DNA of 64,000 nt from NCBI RefSeq assembly GCF_000285535.1, contig NZ_HE610988.1, positions 165,737 through 229,736 of the forward strand, written 5' to 3'. Source of the DNA: Bacillus timonensis (GTDB lineage Bacteria; Bacillota; Bacilli; Bacillales; Bacillaceae_L). Each line of letters opens with the position of its first letter. Position 1 is the stretch's first letter. Positions 53,560-63,752 of this stretch are shown one piece after another. The position numbers and the translations under genes are program-made. The notes under the pieces are model-generated. The model ran no database searches, was not told where the DNA came from, and was given only the letters and a program-made list of their open reading frames with translations.

Positions 53560-54585
53560 TTATTTAATGAGCATAGCGTCGCCAAAGCTAAAGAAACGGT
53601 ATCGTTCTTTTACTGCCTCGTTATAAGCATGAAGGATATTTTCGCGCCCAGCCAATGCACTCACCAGCATGATGAGCGTAGATTTTGGGAGATGGAAATT
53701 GGTGATTAGTCCATCAATTGCCTTATATTGATATCCTGGATAAATGAAAATATTTGTCCAACCGCTCGTTTCAACGAATTTTCCGTTACTTTTCACAATA
53801 GTTTCAAGTGTTCTTGTAGAAGTAGTACCTACAGATATAATTTTTCCACCGTTTGCTTTTACGTCATTTAGCAACCTAGCAGTTTCCTCATTCATTTGAT
53901 AAAACTCAGAATGCATATCATGTTCTTCTATTGTATCTGCACTAACCGGGCGGAAAGTTCCTAAACCAACATGTAATGTTATAAAGGCTGTATGTACTCC
54001 CTTGTCCCTAATTTCTTGTAGAAGTTCTTCCGTAAAATGAAGACCCGCAGTTGGTGCTGCAGCAGAACCACGATGCTTTGCATATACGGTCTGATAACGT
54101 TCTTTGTCATCTAGTTGCTCATGTATGTATGGAGGCAAAGGCATTTCACCTAATGCATCTAACACTTCATAAAAAATCCCCTCATAATGAAAGTCCAACA
54201 TTCTTCCACCATGATCACCAAGTGCGGTACATGTTGCTTTTAACCGTCCATCACCAAAGCTTAATACAGTACCTTCCTTCACACGCTTCGCAGGCTTAAC
54301 AAGAGTCTCCCATGTGTCCCCGTCTTTTTGTTTTAAAAGAAGGACCTCTACTTTCGCTCCTGTGTCCTCTTTCACACCATATAGTCGTGCTGGTAATACT
54401 CGTGTATCATTTAACACCAAGCAATCCCCTTCATTCAGATAGGAAAGAATGGAGCGAAAATGAGTATGGGTAATCTCACCTGTCTCTTTGTCTACTACCA
54501 TTAATCGGGAAGCTTCCCGATTTTCCAGAGGAGTCTGTGCAATTAATTCTTCTGGTAAATAAAAATCAAACAAATCTAATTTCAT
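53560..54585 (-). CDS. queA: S-adenosylmethionine:tRNA ribosyltransferase-isomerase QueA
   Basis: A 341-residue enzyme transferring the ribosyl part of SAM to preQ1-tRNA to form epoxyqueuosine. It has [24 protein letters not shown] at the start, [13 protein letters not shown] and [19 protein letters not shown] near the end. ATG at 54585 has AAGGTG upstream; the ATG at 54594 lies too close to that SD. It precedes tgt. Confidence 0.96.
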   Translation of the reverse strand: MKLDLFDFYLPEELIAQTPLENREASRLMVVDKETGEITHTHFRSILSYLNEGDCLVLNDTRVLPARLYGVKEDTGAKVEVLLLKQKDGDTWETLVKPAKRVKEGTVLSFGDGRLKATCTALGDHGGRMLDFHYEGIFYEVLDALGEMPLPPYIHEQLDDKERYQTVYAKHRGSAAAPTAGLHFTEELLQEIRDKGVHTAFITLHVGLGTFRPVSADTIEEHDMHSEFYQMNEETARLLNDVKANGGKIISVGTTSTRTLETIVKSNGKFVETSGWTNIFIYPGYQYKAIDGLITNFHLPKSTLIMLVSALAGRENILHAYNEAVKERYRFFSFGDAMLIK

Positions 54586-54612
54586 GTTTTTCACCTTATT
54601 CCTACTTACTTT

Positions 54613-54804
54613 TTAACGAAATCGACCGAACACGTAAAAAATCAATGATAATATAATGCTAATTACAATAGATGTTACGATTGGAAAATAAAAAGTTGTA
54701 TTTCCCTTTTTTATTACAATATCCCCAGGTAGTTTTCCTATAAAATGCATTACAAAACCAACAACTAATAATAAAATCCCCATTATCATTAGCATTTTAC
54801 CCAT
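54613..54804 (-). CDS. yrzS: DUF2905 small membrane protein YrzS
   Basis: A 63-residue protein with two membrane segments (about 3-23 and 40-60) separated by GKLPGDIVIKKGNTTFYFPI, the DUF2905 signature. Function is unknown. It lies 10 nt after ruvB in the conserved ruvA-ruvB-yrzS-queA-tgt-yajC run. Confidence 0.88.
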   Translation of the reverse strand: MGKMLMIMGILLLVVGFVMHFIGKLPGDIVIKKGNTTFYFPIVTSIVISIILSLIFYVFGRFR

Positions 54805-54814
54805 GATTCATTAC

Positions 54815-55816
54815 CTACTCCTTTGGAACCTCAATTTGAAAGTGTTGATACACAAGCTCTGTTACAACTCGCCCCCGTGGTGTCCGCTGTAAAAAGCCGA
54901 TTTGTAAGAGATATGGCTCATAAACATCTTCAATTGTATGTGCCTCTTCCCCTATTGTTGCAGCGATAGTCTCAAGTCCAACTGGTCCACCACGAAACTT
55001 CTCAATGATTCCTTTAAGTAATTTATGGTCAATATGATCAAGTCCTAAACGGTCAACCTGCAGTAATTCTAACGACTCATTTGCCAATTTTGTTGTGATT
55101 ATTCCATTTCCTCGTACTTGTGCGAAATCTCTCACCCGTCTAAGTAAACGGTTGGCAATCCTTGGTGTTCCTCTGGACCGTCTTGCAATTTCATGTGCCG
55201 CATAATCATCGATTTCAACGTCCAGTAGTTCTGCCGTTCTGATTACAATATGAGCTAATTGACTTTCATTATAATATTCAAGTCTGCTAAGTACACCAAA
55301 TCTATCCCTAAGTGGTGCAGATAATGAACCTGCTCTTGTTGTAGCTCCCACTAAGGTAAAAGGAGGCAAGTCAAGTCGGACAGAGCGTGCTCCCTCCCCT
55401 TTACCAATCACGATATCTAAACAGAAATCCTCCATGGCCGGATATAGTACTTCTTCAATGGATCTTTGAAGGCGATGAATTTCATCAATAAAAAGGACAT
55501 CACCAGGCTCAAGTGCTGTCAAAATAGCCGCTAAATCCCCTGGTCTTTCTATAGCTGGTCCAGAGGTTGTGCGTATATTAACTTCCATTTCGTTCGCAAT
55601 AATAGTGGCTAGTGTTGTTTTCCCAAGGCCCGGCGGCCCATATAATAAAACATGATCAAGGGTTTCTTGTCTCATTTTCGCTGCTTCAATAAAGATGGAT
55701 AAATTGGATTTTACTTTTTCTTGTCCAATATATTGGGATAGAGTTTGCGGTCTAAGGCTTTGTTCGATTGCTGACTCTTCGTAATTAGCACTACCTGAAA
55801 CGATTCTGTCCTCCAT
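54815..55816 (-). CDS. ruvB: Holliday junction DNA helicase RuvB
   Basis: A 333-residue AAA+ motor that drives branch migration with RuvA. It has [16 protein letters not shown], Walker [12 protein letters not shown], Walker [10 protein letters not shown], sensor GATTRAG and the C-terminal winged helix with [15 protein letters not shown]. It starts 13 nt after ruvA. Confidence 0.98.
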   Translation of the reverse strand: MEDRIVSGSANYEESAIEQSLRPQTLSQYIGQEKVKSNLSIFIEAAKMRQETLDHVLLYGPPGLGKTTLATIIANEMEVNIRTTSGPAIERPGDLAAILTALEPGDVLFIDEIHRLQRSIEEVLYPAMEDFCLDIVIGKGEGARSVRLDLPPFTLVGATTRAGSLSAPLRDRFGVLSRLEYYNESQLAHIVIRTAELLDVEIDDYAAHEIARRSRGTPRIANRLLRRVRDFAQVRGNGIITTKLANESLELLQVDRLGLDHIDHKLLKGIIEKFRGGPVGLETIAATIGEEAHTIEDVYEPYLLQIGFLQRTPRGRVVTELVYQHFQIEVPKE

Positions 55817-55829
55817 TCAAACATCCCCC

Positions 55830-56432
55830 TTATTTTAAAAGCTTTTGTAATGCCTTTTTTATATATTGATCAGTTGATAACTGTTCTTTTCGTAATCCCG
55901 GCAGCACCTTATTGATTTCTTTTTCTGCATAACCCAACACTCTGAGAGCTTCAACTGCCTCATCGAGCTCATTTTGGCCAGCATTGACATTAAACTCATG
56001 ATCCTCAGAAAATAAATCAGGATGTAGCGAAGGCATTAGATCGTGAAGCTTCCCTTTTAAATCTAGAATGATTTGGCGTGCTGTTTTTTTCCCTACTCCA
56101 GGAAACTTTATCAGGAACTTCTCATCCTCATTTTCAATTGCCCGAATCACTTGTTCTGGTTCACCAGAAGCCAAAATGGCAAGTCCACCTTTTGGTCCTA
56201 TACCTGTAACATTTAATAATTTCAAAAATAAAGCACGCTCTTCACGTGTCTTAAAACCATACAAAGCTAAAATATCTTCTCTAACATGCTGATATGTATA
56301 AACGGTTTCCTGAGTCTCCCTTTTAAAAACAAATGGATTGGGTGTGTATATTTGATAACCAATTCCGTTATTTTCTACAACAACGTATTCCGGGTTAATG
56401 TATTCCACCGTTCCTTTTATAAATTCAATCAA
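55830..56432 (-). CDS. ruvA: Holliday junction DNA helicase subunit RuvA
   Basis: A 200-residue junction-binding protein: OB-fold ([18 protein letters not shown]), two helix-hairpin-helix motifs ([32 protein letters not shown]) and the RuvB-binding C-terminal domain. TTG at 56432 preceded by GAGAGAAGAGG matches the B. subtilis start; an in-frame ATG at 56465 has no SD. Confidence 0.95.
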   Translation of the reverse strand: MIEFIKGTVEYINPEYVVVENNGIGYQIYTPNPFVFKRETQETVYTYQHVREDILALYGFKTREERALFLKLLNVTGIGPKGGLAILASGEPEQVIRAIENEDEKFLIKFPGVGKKTARQIILDLKGKLHDLMPSLHPDLFSEDHEFNVNAGQNELDEAVEALRVLGYAEKEINKVLPGLRKEQLSTDQYIKKALQKLLK

Positions 56433-56561
56433 ACCTCTTCTCTCCCCTACTTTGCTGTACCCCATTTTATCATATTCATCGAAAAAAGACTAAATTGAAT
56501 GCGACTTGGCGTATTTGCTCCAGACTTTTCAAAGGTGGGATACTAATGGCTAAATTAAAAA

Positions 56562-56587
56562 AGAGACTAGAAGGATTACTAGTCTCT
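56562..56587 (-). terminator. Terminator of bofC
   Basis: AGAGACTAG / CTAGTCTCT with a T-run on the minus strand, directly after bofC. Confidence 0.9.
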
Positions 56588-56601
56588 ACAATACGCCATT
56601 A

Positions 56602-57129
56602 TTAAGGGGAAGATGTATAGGTTTTATAGGTTTCAATGACATTGATATATTCATCCTTCGAACCAACCTTGATTCCATTTTTTAACAAATCATGCTGATA
56701 ACTTTCAAGCTTCTCTACATCGATTTGAAAGAATGATTGGATAACATTATCAGATCCACCAGGTTTTCCGTTGAAGATAGATAAAATTCCATCTTCCGTC
56801 AAGCCAAAATAGCCATTTGTTTTAAGCAATGGCGAAATATCATCTATACGCTGTTGAAAAACAACTTGCTCTTCGTCCTGATGAACTAAATCCCAATCCT
56901 CATATTGAGCCCAAAAATCTTCCATCGATAGGATTGTTTCTTTAAGTATCTCTTCACTAACTTCACCATCGACATAAACTCGTTCAAGAATAACTGTAAC
57001 TTCTAACGGTCCATTCACCTCTTGTACAGCATCATTATTTTCTTTTGTTAATTCTGCACTGTTTCCCGAAAAGCTAGGAAAAATTAAAATAACAGCCAAA
57101 CAAACAATCACTTTTCCAATCGTTCTCAC
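56602..57129 (-). CDS. bofC: Forespore regulator BofC
   Basis: A 175-residue secreted protein with a signal peptide (about 1-25, ending near SGNSAE) and the BofC domains: an N-terminal beta domain (LEVTVILERVYVDGEVSEEIL) and a C-terminal domain (DGILSIFNGKPG ... SFFQIDVEKLES). In B. subtilis BofC is made in the forespore and restrains SpoIVB protease signalling that leads to sigma-K activation. Confidence 0.88.
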   Translation of the reverse strand: MRTIGKVIVCLAVILIFPSFSGNSAELTKENNDAVQEVNGPLEVTVILERVYVDGEVSEEILKETILSMEDFWAQYEDWDLVHQDEEQVVFQQRIDDISPLLKTNGYFGLTEDGILSIFNGKPGGSDNVIQSFFQIDVEKLESYQHDLLKNGIKVGSKDEYINVIETYKTYTSSP

Positions 57130-57242
57130 TTTGGCATCACCTCTTACAATTAGTTGCCAACTATTTTCACAACGCTATAACAGCCCTCACATAGTAGTGT
57201 GACCAATATTAACAGTATTATCCATACGAACAACTTAATCCA

Positions 57243-57272
57243 CAAAAAAAAGGATGCCCCTAAGGACATCCA
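57243..57272 (-). terminator. Terminator of coxA
   Basis: GGATGTCC / GGGCATCC stem followed by eight T on the minus strand. Confidence 0.88.
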
Positions 57273-57282
57273 TTATACTTTA

Positions 57283-58209
57283 TTAACCCCTATTGTGATT
57301 TGTGAATGGTGCTTTTAATGTATTCCCAATGTTGTTAAACAGGTCTTTTATGTCGGTATCAATCGTTTCTCGTCTGTTGCCATTACGAATATCATTATCG
57401 ATATCACGAACACGTGTAAAAGTACCCTCATCTGTTACAACATTGACATTTCTATCTCCTGCTAGTGGCGCAACTGCCTTTTCAACAGCATTTTGAACGT
57501 TATTTCGATTACTATTGTCATTCGTATCGACTGCAACTAAAACGTTATCGTCTGTAACTATGACACGCGCATCATCAACATTTTTTACCTTTGAAGCACG
57601 TTCAGAAATTTTACGAACTAACTTTCCATTATCGTCGTAATAACCGTATGTTTGTACTTGGTGGTTATTGTCATTAAGATGGCTATGATAGTTGCGATCA
57701 GCATATCCATGGCCATTATCTCTCATTGTGTTTGGATTGCCATCATTATAAGGGTTAATTGTGCGGCCGTCACGATTATTCATGATACCACTGCGGCGTT
57801 GCTGATCCCGATAATTCATGATCCCAGAACGATTCTTTCTTGTTTTATTATTGTCCATAACACCGGTATGATCATTGTTTCTGTTGTTCATGACCCCAGT
57901 GCGGTTGTTATTGCCGTTTCTGTTGTTCATGACTCCGGTGCGGTTATTGTTGCCATTTCTGTTGTTCATGACTCCGGTGCGGTTATTGTTTCCGGTACGG
58001 TCCATAATTTCTGTCAATGGGCCATCATTGTCACGAGTACGATATCCGTTCCCATTACGATCCCGACCATTTTCGTTTGAGTAATAACCGATTGGTCTGG
58101 CATTATCATTATAATCCGTATTTGGCGATGCCCCTTGATTGGTATTACAAGCCGTAAGACCTCCAAGCAATAATGCTGTAGTCGAAACTGTATAGAGTAT
58201 CTTCCTCAA
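57283..58209 (-). CDS. coxA: Spore cortex-associated lipoprotein CoxA (YhcN/YlaJ family)
   Basis: A 308-residue lipoprotein: signal peptide with lipobox LTAC (Cys about 21), an Asn/Arg/Gly-rich low-complexity region with 13-residue repeats (about 75-120), then the YhcN/YlaJ domain (SERASKVKNVDDARVIVTDD ... VRDIDNDIRNG). CoxA is a spore cortex protein encoded next to safA in B. subtilis. The repeat region is probably longer than in most relatives. Confidence 0.83.
   Translation of the reverse strand: MRKILYTVSTTALLLGGLTACNTNQGASPNTDYNDNARPIGYYSNENGRDRNGNGYRTRDNDGPLTEIMDRTGNNNRTGVMNNRNGNNNRTGVMNNRNGNNNRTGVMNNRNNDHTGVMDNNKTRKNRSGIMNYRDQQRRSGIMNNRDGRTINPYNDGNPNTMRDNGHGYADRNYHSHLNDNNHQVQTYGYYDDNGKLVRKISERASKVKNVDDARVIVTDDNVLVAVDTNDNSNRNNVQNAVEKAVAPLAGDRNVNVVTDEGTFTRVRDIDNDIRNGNRRETIDTDIKDLFNNIGNTLKAPFTNHNRG
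57873..57990 (-). repeat. 39-bp in-frame tandem repeat inside coxA
   Basis: Three near-identical 39-nt units encode NNNRTGVMNNRNG, followed by degenerate copies (HTGVMDNNKT, RSGIMNYRD, RSGIMNNRD). Units are almost identical in DNA, suggesting recent slippage that keeps the frame. Confidence 0.85.
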
Positions 58210-58366
58210 TACAATAACCCCCTTTTACCTTTTGAACATAACTAAATGTTCATCATTAGGTTGGCTCTTCAGGTGGGGGAATATTTCTGTTAGATTTTTG
58301 CAGATAACTTAACGGTACTTTTCCATTAATATTGTCAACTTTTATCATATCTGATACAAAAAATAG

Positions 58367-58390
58367 AAGGACGAATTTTTATTCGCCCTT
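58367..58390 (-). terminator. Terminator of safA
   Basis: AAGGGCGAAT / ATTCGTCCTT (one G-U) with a 4-nt loop, followed by CTATTTTTT on the minus strand, after the safA stop. The rest of the gap to coxA shows no other signal I trust. Confidence 0.8.
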
Positions 58391-58410
58391 AAGAATTATA
58401 TCTGTGTGTT

Positions 58411-59910
58411 TTAATCATCTAAGTCATCATCAAAATCTGGCATATTAAACATTGGATTAAATGCCATTTGCTGATTTGGGTTCATACCCAATGGTGACCC
58501 TTGGAATCCACCTTGAAATTGTCCAGGATATCCAGGTTGCCCCATCGGAATGCCTTGTTGCGGATAAGGTCCCATGTATAGTGGCTTTGGTCCACCGCAT
58601 CCACAGTCTCTTTGGTTATAAAATTGTGATGGCATCATTTGTGGTTGCCCTTGAAACATTTGTGGATTCATTGGTCCTGCAAAACCTTGTACCGGACCAA
58701 CTGGGTTGTTACCTACCGCTGGGCTAACTGCTTGTGGCACATTCTGCATCGGCACACCTGGTCCAAAGCCCATTGGTCCTGGAAATCCGCCATAAAAGCC
58801 AGAACCTGGCATAACCGGTGTCATAGGCACACATGGCCCCATTGGTAATGGTGGTGCTTGCATCGGTGCCATTTGAGGCATTTGTGGGAATGCAGGCGCT
58901 TCTTCTATTTCCTCTTCCACACCAGCTACCATTTGCGGCATTTGTGGCATTTGCGGCATTTGTGCCTGCATGATATTGAAATTGTTAATATCGATTTCAA
59001 ATGGATTCTGTTGTGGCATTTGAACTGGTGGCATTTGAACTGGTGCCATTTGAACCGGTACCTTTTCTTCTTTAACTTCCTCTTTTACACCTTCTGTTCG
59101 GAATCCACCCATTGGAGAATAGGGTCCTTGTGGTGGAAAACCTCCTTGAAATCCTGGAATATAATTAAATCCATAACCAGGCATTACCGGTGTGACAGGC
59201 ACACAATTATTAAAATTCCAAGGCTGTTGTACTGGCATTTGTGGTGCCATTGGCATTTGTGGTGCCATTGGCATTTGTTGCATTTGCGGCATTGGTGGCA
59301 TTTGTGCTTCATACTCCTCTTCTTCAAGTTCAAAGTCTTCTTCCTCTGGGACCATCATACCAGGTAAAACATTCTTTGGTGGTGTTGGTATTTGCGGCAT
59401 GCCCATTAAATTAAAATTATTGATATCAATTTCTAATGGCTGAAATTGCGGCGTCTGAGGTGCTACTGGCATTTGCGGCATTTGCGGCATTTGTGGCATT
59501 TGTGGCATTACTGGCATTTGTGGCATCTGCGGCATCTGCGGCATCTGCGGCATCTGAGGAATATAAGGTCCTGTCTCGACACCTTTTACTTCCTCTTCTA
59601 CCTCCGGAACCTCTTCCTCTTCCAATTCCATTACAGGAAACGGCTGAGGAGTGATTTCAGCAAACGGATGCTGAATTTGTGCCTCCTTTTTAGGTGCCAA
59701 GTTAATTTGTGCTTCTTTTTTGGCTCCACCAATTTGTGCTTCTTTTTTTACATGAACTGTCCCGGTAGGTACCTTGATTTTCATTCCTGGCATAATCATA
59801 TCCGGATTACTTAACTGAGTGTTGACAGCCTTTAGTTCTTGAAAGTCGACCCCATATTTTTTTGCAATTTCCCATAAGGTGTCTCCTTTTTGAACGATAT
59901 GGATTTTCAC
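58411..59910 (-). CDS. safA: Spore coat morphogenetic protein SafA
   Basis: A 499-residue protein with an N-terminal LysM domain (KIHIVQKGDTLWEIAKKYGV, about 1-46) that targets the cortex, then a long Pro/Met/Gln-rich region. SafA organises the inner coat in Bacillus. The GTG at 59910 has GGAGGG 8 nt upstream and fits B. subtilis; the ATG at 59943 lies before that SD. A 9-bp repeat codes for MPQ runs (59468-59560). An internal-start short form is known in B. subtilis; it cannot be judged here. Confidence 0.92.
   Translation of the reverse strand: MKIHIVQKGDTLWEIAKKYGVDFQELKAVNTQLSNPDMIMPGMKIKVPTGTVHVKKEAQIGGAKKEAQINLAPKKEAQIQHPFAEITPQPFPVMELEEEEVPEVEEEVKGVETGPYIPQMPQMPQMPQMPQMPVMPQMPQMPQMPQMPVAPQTPQFQPLEIDINNFNLMGMPQIPTPPKNVLPGMMVPEEEDFELEEEEYEAQMPPMPQMQQMPMAPQMPMAPQMPVQQPWNFNNCVPVTPVMPGYGFNYIPGFQGGFPPQGPYSPMGGFRTEGVKEEVKEEKVPVQMAPVQMPPVQMPQQNPFEIDINNFNIMQAQMPQMPQMPQMVAGVEEEIEEAPAFPQMPQMAPMQAPPLPMGPCVPMTPVMPGSGFYGGFPGPMGFGPGVPMQNVPQAVSPAVGNNPVGPVQGFAGPMNPQMFQGQPQMMPSQFYNQRDCGCGGPKPLYMGPYPQQGIPMGQPGYPGQFQGGFQGSPLGMNPNQQMAFNPMFNMPDFDDDLDD
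59468..59560 (-). repeat. 9-bp microsatellite encoding (MPQ)n in safA
   Basis: About ten units of GGCATTTGC / GGCATCTGC (plus-strand reading) encode MPQMPQMPQ runs broken by MPV. Shorter runs of the same unit lie at about 58870-58970 and 59220-59310. The period is a multiple of three, so changes in copy number keep the frame. Confidence 0.9.
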
Positions 59911-60053
59911 GCGATTTTCCCTCCTATACATAAGTCCATACATACTATGTCAAAATAGGCAAATTGCCACTATTTCTCATCACAACTTATGCATAGGCTT
60001 CACAATTTATGTGTAGCAAGAAGGCGGGTCAAGCTTTAAAATCTAAGAAAAAA

Positions 60054-60080
60054 TAAAAACTCGACTAACGCCGAGTTTAA
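60054..60080 (-). terminator. Terminator of the rpmA-to-pheA arm
   Basis: AAACTCG / CGAGTTT stem followed by TTATTTTTT on the minus strand, just after pheA. Confidence 0.82.
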
Positions 60081-60083
60081 TGA

Positions 60084-60938
60084 TTAAATTCGATAATATG
60101 GATAACTACCTAACAAAGTTACCCCACTTCCCAATGCCTCTAATTCCGCTATCGCACTTGGGATTAAAATTTCATCCATTTTTTGTTCAATATCAATTAA
60201 AAATAAATAATTTCCTAGCCCTGTTTTCATCGGTCTTGATTCGATTTTTGATAAATTTAATTTTCTCCAGGCAAATACAGATAATACCTGATGTAAGGCA
60301 CCGGCCTGATCAGAAGGTAAAGTAACCATTAGGGTTGTTTTATTTCCGGAGTTGTTCCTGGATAAATCCAAATCTAACATCTCTTTATGTAGAACAACAA
60401 ATCGAGTATGATTATTGTCAAAATCATGAATATCCTGTTTAACAATTTTCAAGCCATATTCTTCAGCAGCAAAGGAATTTGCAATAGCTGCAATCTTTTG
60501 TTCTGGATTCTCACTTACCAATTTAGCAGCTGCACCTGTCGAACTTACTTCGATGGGTTGTATATTTGGAAAGTTATTATATAAAAATTTATAGCACTGT
60601 GCGATTGCATGTGGATGTGAATAGATTCCTTGTACTTCTTCCCAAGTATTTGTGTTGTCGGGATGCACCATTAAATGTTGTTTTATCGGAATAATCACTT
60701 CACCAACTATTTTCAATTGTTTTACATGAATGAGATAGTCAATTGTTAAATTAACCGTTCCTTCAATTGTATTTTCAATTGGAACAACTGCTACATCTAC
60801 TTCCCCTTTTTCCACCGCGTCAATACATGCAGGGATTGTTCGATATGGCTTATTTTCCTTACCAGGAAACAATGCAGAAACCGCTTGTGCAGTAAACGTT
60901 GCATTTGGCCCTAAAAATCCTATGTTTCTTATACTCAT
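60084..60938 (-). CDS. pheA: Prephenate dehydratase
   Basis: A 284-residue enzyme making phenylpyruvate in phenylalanine synthesis. It has GFLGPNATFTAQAV at the start, VVPIENTIEGTVNLTIDYL, the catalytic-site segment NNHTRFVVL and a C-terminal ACT domain with ESRPMKTGLGNYLFLID that binds phenylalanine for feedback control. It lies 12 nt after pheB. Confidence 0.95.
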   Translation of the reverse strand: MSIRNIGFLGPNATFTAQAVSALFPGKENKPYRTIPACIDAVEKGEVDVAVVPIENTIEGTVNLTIDYLIHVKQLKIVGEVIIPIKQHLMVHPDNTNTWEEVQGIYSHPHAIAQCYKFLYNNFPNIQPIEVSSTGAAAKLVSENPEQKIAAIANSFAAEEYGLKIVKQDIHDFDNNHTRFVVLHKEMLDLDLSRNNSGNKTTLMVTLPSDQAGALHQVLSVFAWRKLNLSKIESRPMKTGLGNYLFLIDIEQKMDEILIPSAIAELEALGSGVTLLGSYPYYRI

Positions 60939-60950
60939 CCATCTTTCCCC

Positions 60951-61391
60951 CTATGCTCCTGTTCCAAGAATTTCAACTTTATCTACGAATTCGAGTTTTC
61001 TAAGTTTAGCAAGGAGGTCAGTTACTTCACCGTGCATGCCTGATGTGTTTAATGAGAGTGTTACATTCGCTTTTCCCCTAAGCGGAATTGTTTGATGGAT
61101 TGTTAACACGTTACAACCCGTATCTGCTACAGTTCTCAACAATTGAGACAGAGTACCTGATCGGTCCTCCAAGTGAAAAAACAAAGAGATAATCTTCTCC
61201 TTAACAGTTGTATGAAAAGGGAAGACAGTATCTTTATATTTGTAATATGCACTTCTGCTTAAATCTACTTTTTGGGTAGCTTCTGCAATCGATTGTGCTT
61301 CTCCACTGTCTAATAATTCCTTTGCGTCCAAGGTTTTTCGAACCGCTTCTGGAAGTACATCCTCACGAACAAGATAAAATTTGCCATCCAT
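60951..61391 (-). CDS. pheB: ACT domain protein PheB
   Basis: A 146-residue protein with an N-terminal helix-turn-helix-like part ([21 protein letters not shown]) and a C-terminal ACT domain ([20 protein letters not shown]). Name and place (between obg and pheA) match B. subtilis; no chorismate mutase residues are seen. A regulatory role in aromatic metabolism is inferred. Confidence 0.9.
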   Translation of the reverse strand: MDGKFYLVREDVLPEAVRKTLDAKELLDSGEAQSIAEATQKVDLSRSAYYKYKDTVFPFHTTVKEKIISLFFHLEDRSGTLSQLLRTVADTGCNVLTIHQTIPLRGKANVTLSLNTSGMHGEVTDLLAKLRKLEFVDKVEILGTGA

Positions 61392-61421
61392 GCAAACTCC
61401 CCCCTTTACCTTCCTTTGCGC

Positions 61422-62708
61422 TTATTCTACAAATTCAAATTCGTAATCAAGTAATTTTACAATATCCCCGTGTTTTGCACCTTTTTCACGAAGTGCGTCA
61501 TCGATTCCCATGCCACGTATCTGACGGGCAAATCGTTTTACAGATTCATCTCTTGTAAAGTCCGTCATCTTAAAGAGTTTTTCAACTCGTTCTCCAGTAA
61601 TTACAAATGAACCATCACTTTCACGTGAAATAACAAAATCAACTTCCTCTTTTTCATGGCGGTACATGACGCGATGGACACTTGTATCTTCCTCAACTTC
61701 AAGTGGAAATTCTGGGGTCGTTTCAAGTAAGTCTGCAATTGTAAACAATAAGTCACGAAGACCTTGTCTTGTAACAGCCGAAATAGGAAAAATCTTGACA
61801 TCATCCTGTAACTTCTCTTTAAATACGTTTAAGTTTTCTTGTGCTTCAGGAATATCCATTTTATTTGCTACCACAATTTGTGGACGTTCAGTTAAACGAA
61901 GATTGTACTCTTTTAATTCTTGATTTATGGTGAGGTAATCTTCGAATGGATCGCGCCCTTCCATTGCTGACATATCAATAACGTGAACAATGACTCTTGT
62001 TCGTTCGATATGTCTTAAAAATTGATGTCCAAGCCCAACACCTTGGTGTGCCCCTTCAATTAGACCTGGAAGGTCAGCCATCACAAAACTGCGTCCATCC
62101 TCTGTTTCAACAACACCCAGATTTGGGACTATCGTTGTAAAATGATACTCCGCAATTTTCGGCTTTGCAGCTGAAACAACAGATAATAAAGTAGATTTCC
62201 CTACACTGGGAAAACCAACAAGACCGACATCAGCTAAAACTTTAAGTTCAAGTCTTACATATCGCTCCTGTCCTGGCTCACCATTTTCCGCAATTTCTGG
62301 TGCCGGATTGGCTGGTGTCGCAAATCGAGAGTTTCCTCTTCCTCCACGTCCGCCTTTAGCAATGACTGCTCTTTGACCATGCTGGGTTAAATCTGCAATC
62401 ACCACACCTGTATCATCATCTGTCACGACTGTTCCTGGGGGCACCTTTACAACCATCGGCTCTGCGTTTTTCCCATGTTGGTTTTTTGACATTCCGTGTT
62501 CCCCACGTTGTGCCTTAAAATGGCGTTGGTATCGGAAATCCATCAAGGTTCTTAAACCTTCTTCAACCTCAAAAATGACATCCGCCCCTTTTCCACCATC
62601 TCCACCTGCAGGACCGCCCATTGGAACATATTTTTCACGACGATAAGCAACCATCCCGTTACCACCGTCTCCACCTTTTACATACACTTTGACTTGATCA
62701 ACAAACAT
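61422..62708 (-). CDS. obg: GTPase Obg
   Basis: A 428-residue essential GTPase for late 50S assembly and the stress/sporulation response. It has the glycine-rich Obg fold ([28 protein letters not shown]), P-loop [12 protein letters not shown], switch [16 protein letters not shown], and the C-terminal OCT domain. Operon with spo0B upstream and pheB downstream, as in B. subtilis. Confidence 0.98.
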   Translation of the reverse strand: MFVDQVKVYVKGGDGGNGMVAYRREKYVPMGGPAGGDGGKGADVIFEVEEGLRTLMDFRYQRHFKAQRGEHGMSKNQHGKNAEPMVVKVPPGTVVTDDDTGVVIADLTQHGQRAVIAKGGRGGRGNSRFATPANPAPEIAENGEPGQERYVRLELKVLADVGLVGFPSVGKSTLLSVVSAAKPKIAEYHFTTIVPNLGVVETEDGRSFVMADLPGLIEGAHQGVGLGHQFLRHIERTRVIVHVIDMSAMEGRDPFEDYLTINQELKEYNLRLTERPQIVVANKMDIPEAQENLNVFKEKLQDDVKIFPISAVTRQGLRDLLFTIADLLETTPEFPLEVEEDTSVHRVMYRHEKEEVDFVISRESDGSFVITGERVEKLFKMTDFTRDESVKRFARQIRGMGIDDALREKGAKHGDIVKLLDYEFEFVE

Positions 62709-62741
62709 CTTTTACCTCCGGTTATTATGCACCTTAATCTT

Positions 62742-63281
62742 TCATGCAATATGTATTGTTATATTTACTTCTTCTTTATGTACTTTATACTCTGTTATTT
62801 GTGGGAATTGATCAGATTGGCTTATCGTAGTTAACCAATTTGTTAGGTATTCCCTATCTTTTAGTATTCCACTAAAATCAAAAAAGAATCGAGTTTCCTT
62901 TGTTGAACAGTCGATAGTGAGGGATAAGTGATTTTCTCCCATTTCATCTACTGTTTCTTCCAGTATGGTAAAAAATTGTGTGCACCATTCTGTTAGTTTC
63001 GTATCATAGTTTGATAAATTTCGAATATCACCGACAACATCATAGTCCAATTGATATTTATGAGGCTCCCAATTTAAGGTCATGATTAGTGCAGCAAAAG
63101 TTGGAATTTGTAAATTTGTGAGATGTGTTTCATTTTGAGCGTCAATTACAATTTCTTCAATTATAGTCTTAACCCGATCAATTTTATTTAGTGAGATGTT
63201 CCCTTTGATTAACTGTATTTTATTTAACCAATCATGACGTGTATGTTTTAGAACTTCAATCGTACTCCAATTTTTATTCAT
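62742..63281 (-). CDS. spo0B: Sporulation initiation phosphotransferase Spo0B
   Basis: A 179-residue phosphotransferase that moves phosphate from Spo0F to Spo0A. The phospho-acceptor is about His16 in LKHTRHDWLNKIQLIKGN, followed by the four-helix-bundle region and a degenerate ATPase-like C-terminal domain. ATG at 63281 has AGGGG upstream; the upstream in-frame start at 63317 has none. Confidence 0.92.
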   Translation of the reverse strand: MNKNWSTIEVLKHTRHDWLNKIQLIKGNISLNKIDRVKTIIEEIVIDAQNETHLTNLQIPTFAALIMTLNWEPHKYQLDYDVVGDIRNLSNYDTKLTEWCTQFFTILEETVDEMGENHLSLTIDCSTKETRFFFDFSGILKDREYLTNWLTTISQSDQFPQITEYKVHKEEVNITIHIA

Positions 63282-63393
63282 GTCATTTCCCCTAAATTTC
63301 AATGTGTCAAAAACCACATTTAGATTTCGAATCTTGTCTAAAAATTATATCAAACCTTGGAAAATAACACTACATTCTAATCTTCATAAAAAT

Positions 63394-63422
63394 AAAAACT
63401 CTAACCATGTGGTTAGAGTTTT
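63394..63422 (-). terminator. Hairpin terminator after rpmA
   Basis: AAAAACTCTAACC / GGTTAGAGTTTT with a 4-nt loop and T-run on the minus strand, between rpmA and spo0B. Confidence 0.88.
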
Positions 63423-63428
63423 GTACGA

Positions 63429-63752
<324 letters not shown>

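Noticed and set aside
57875-57990. Repeat array as a possible CRISPR
   Set aside because: The units abut without spacers and are in frame within coxA. No CRISPR array is seen anywhere in the window.
57652-59814. Long plus-strand frames opposite coxA and safA, some with regular WHLRHL-type repeats
   Set aside because: They are antisense shadows of the repeat regions in coxA and safA, with no SD and no plausible composition for a protein.
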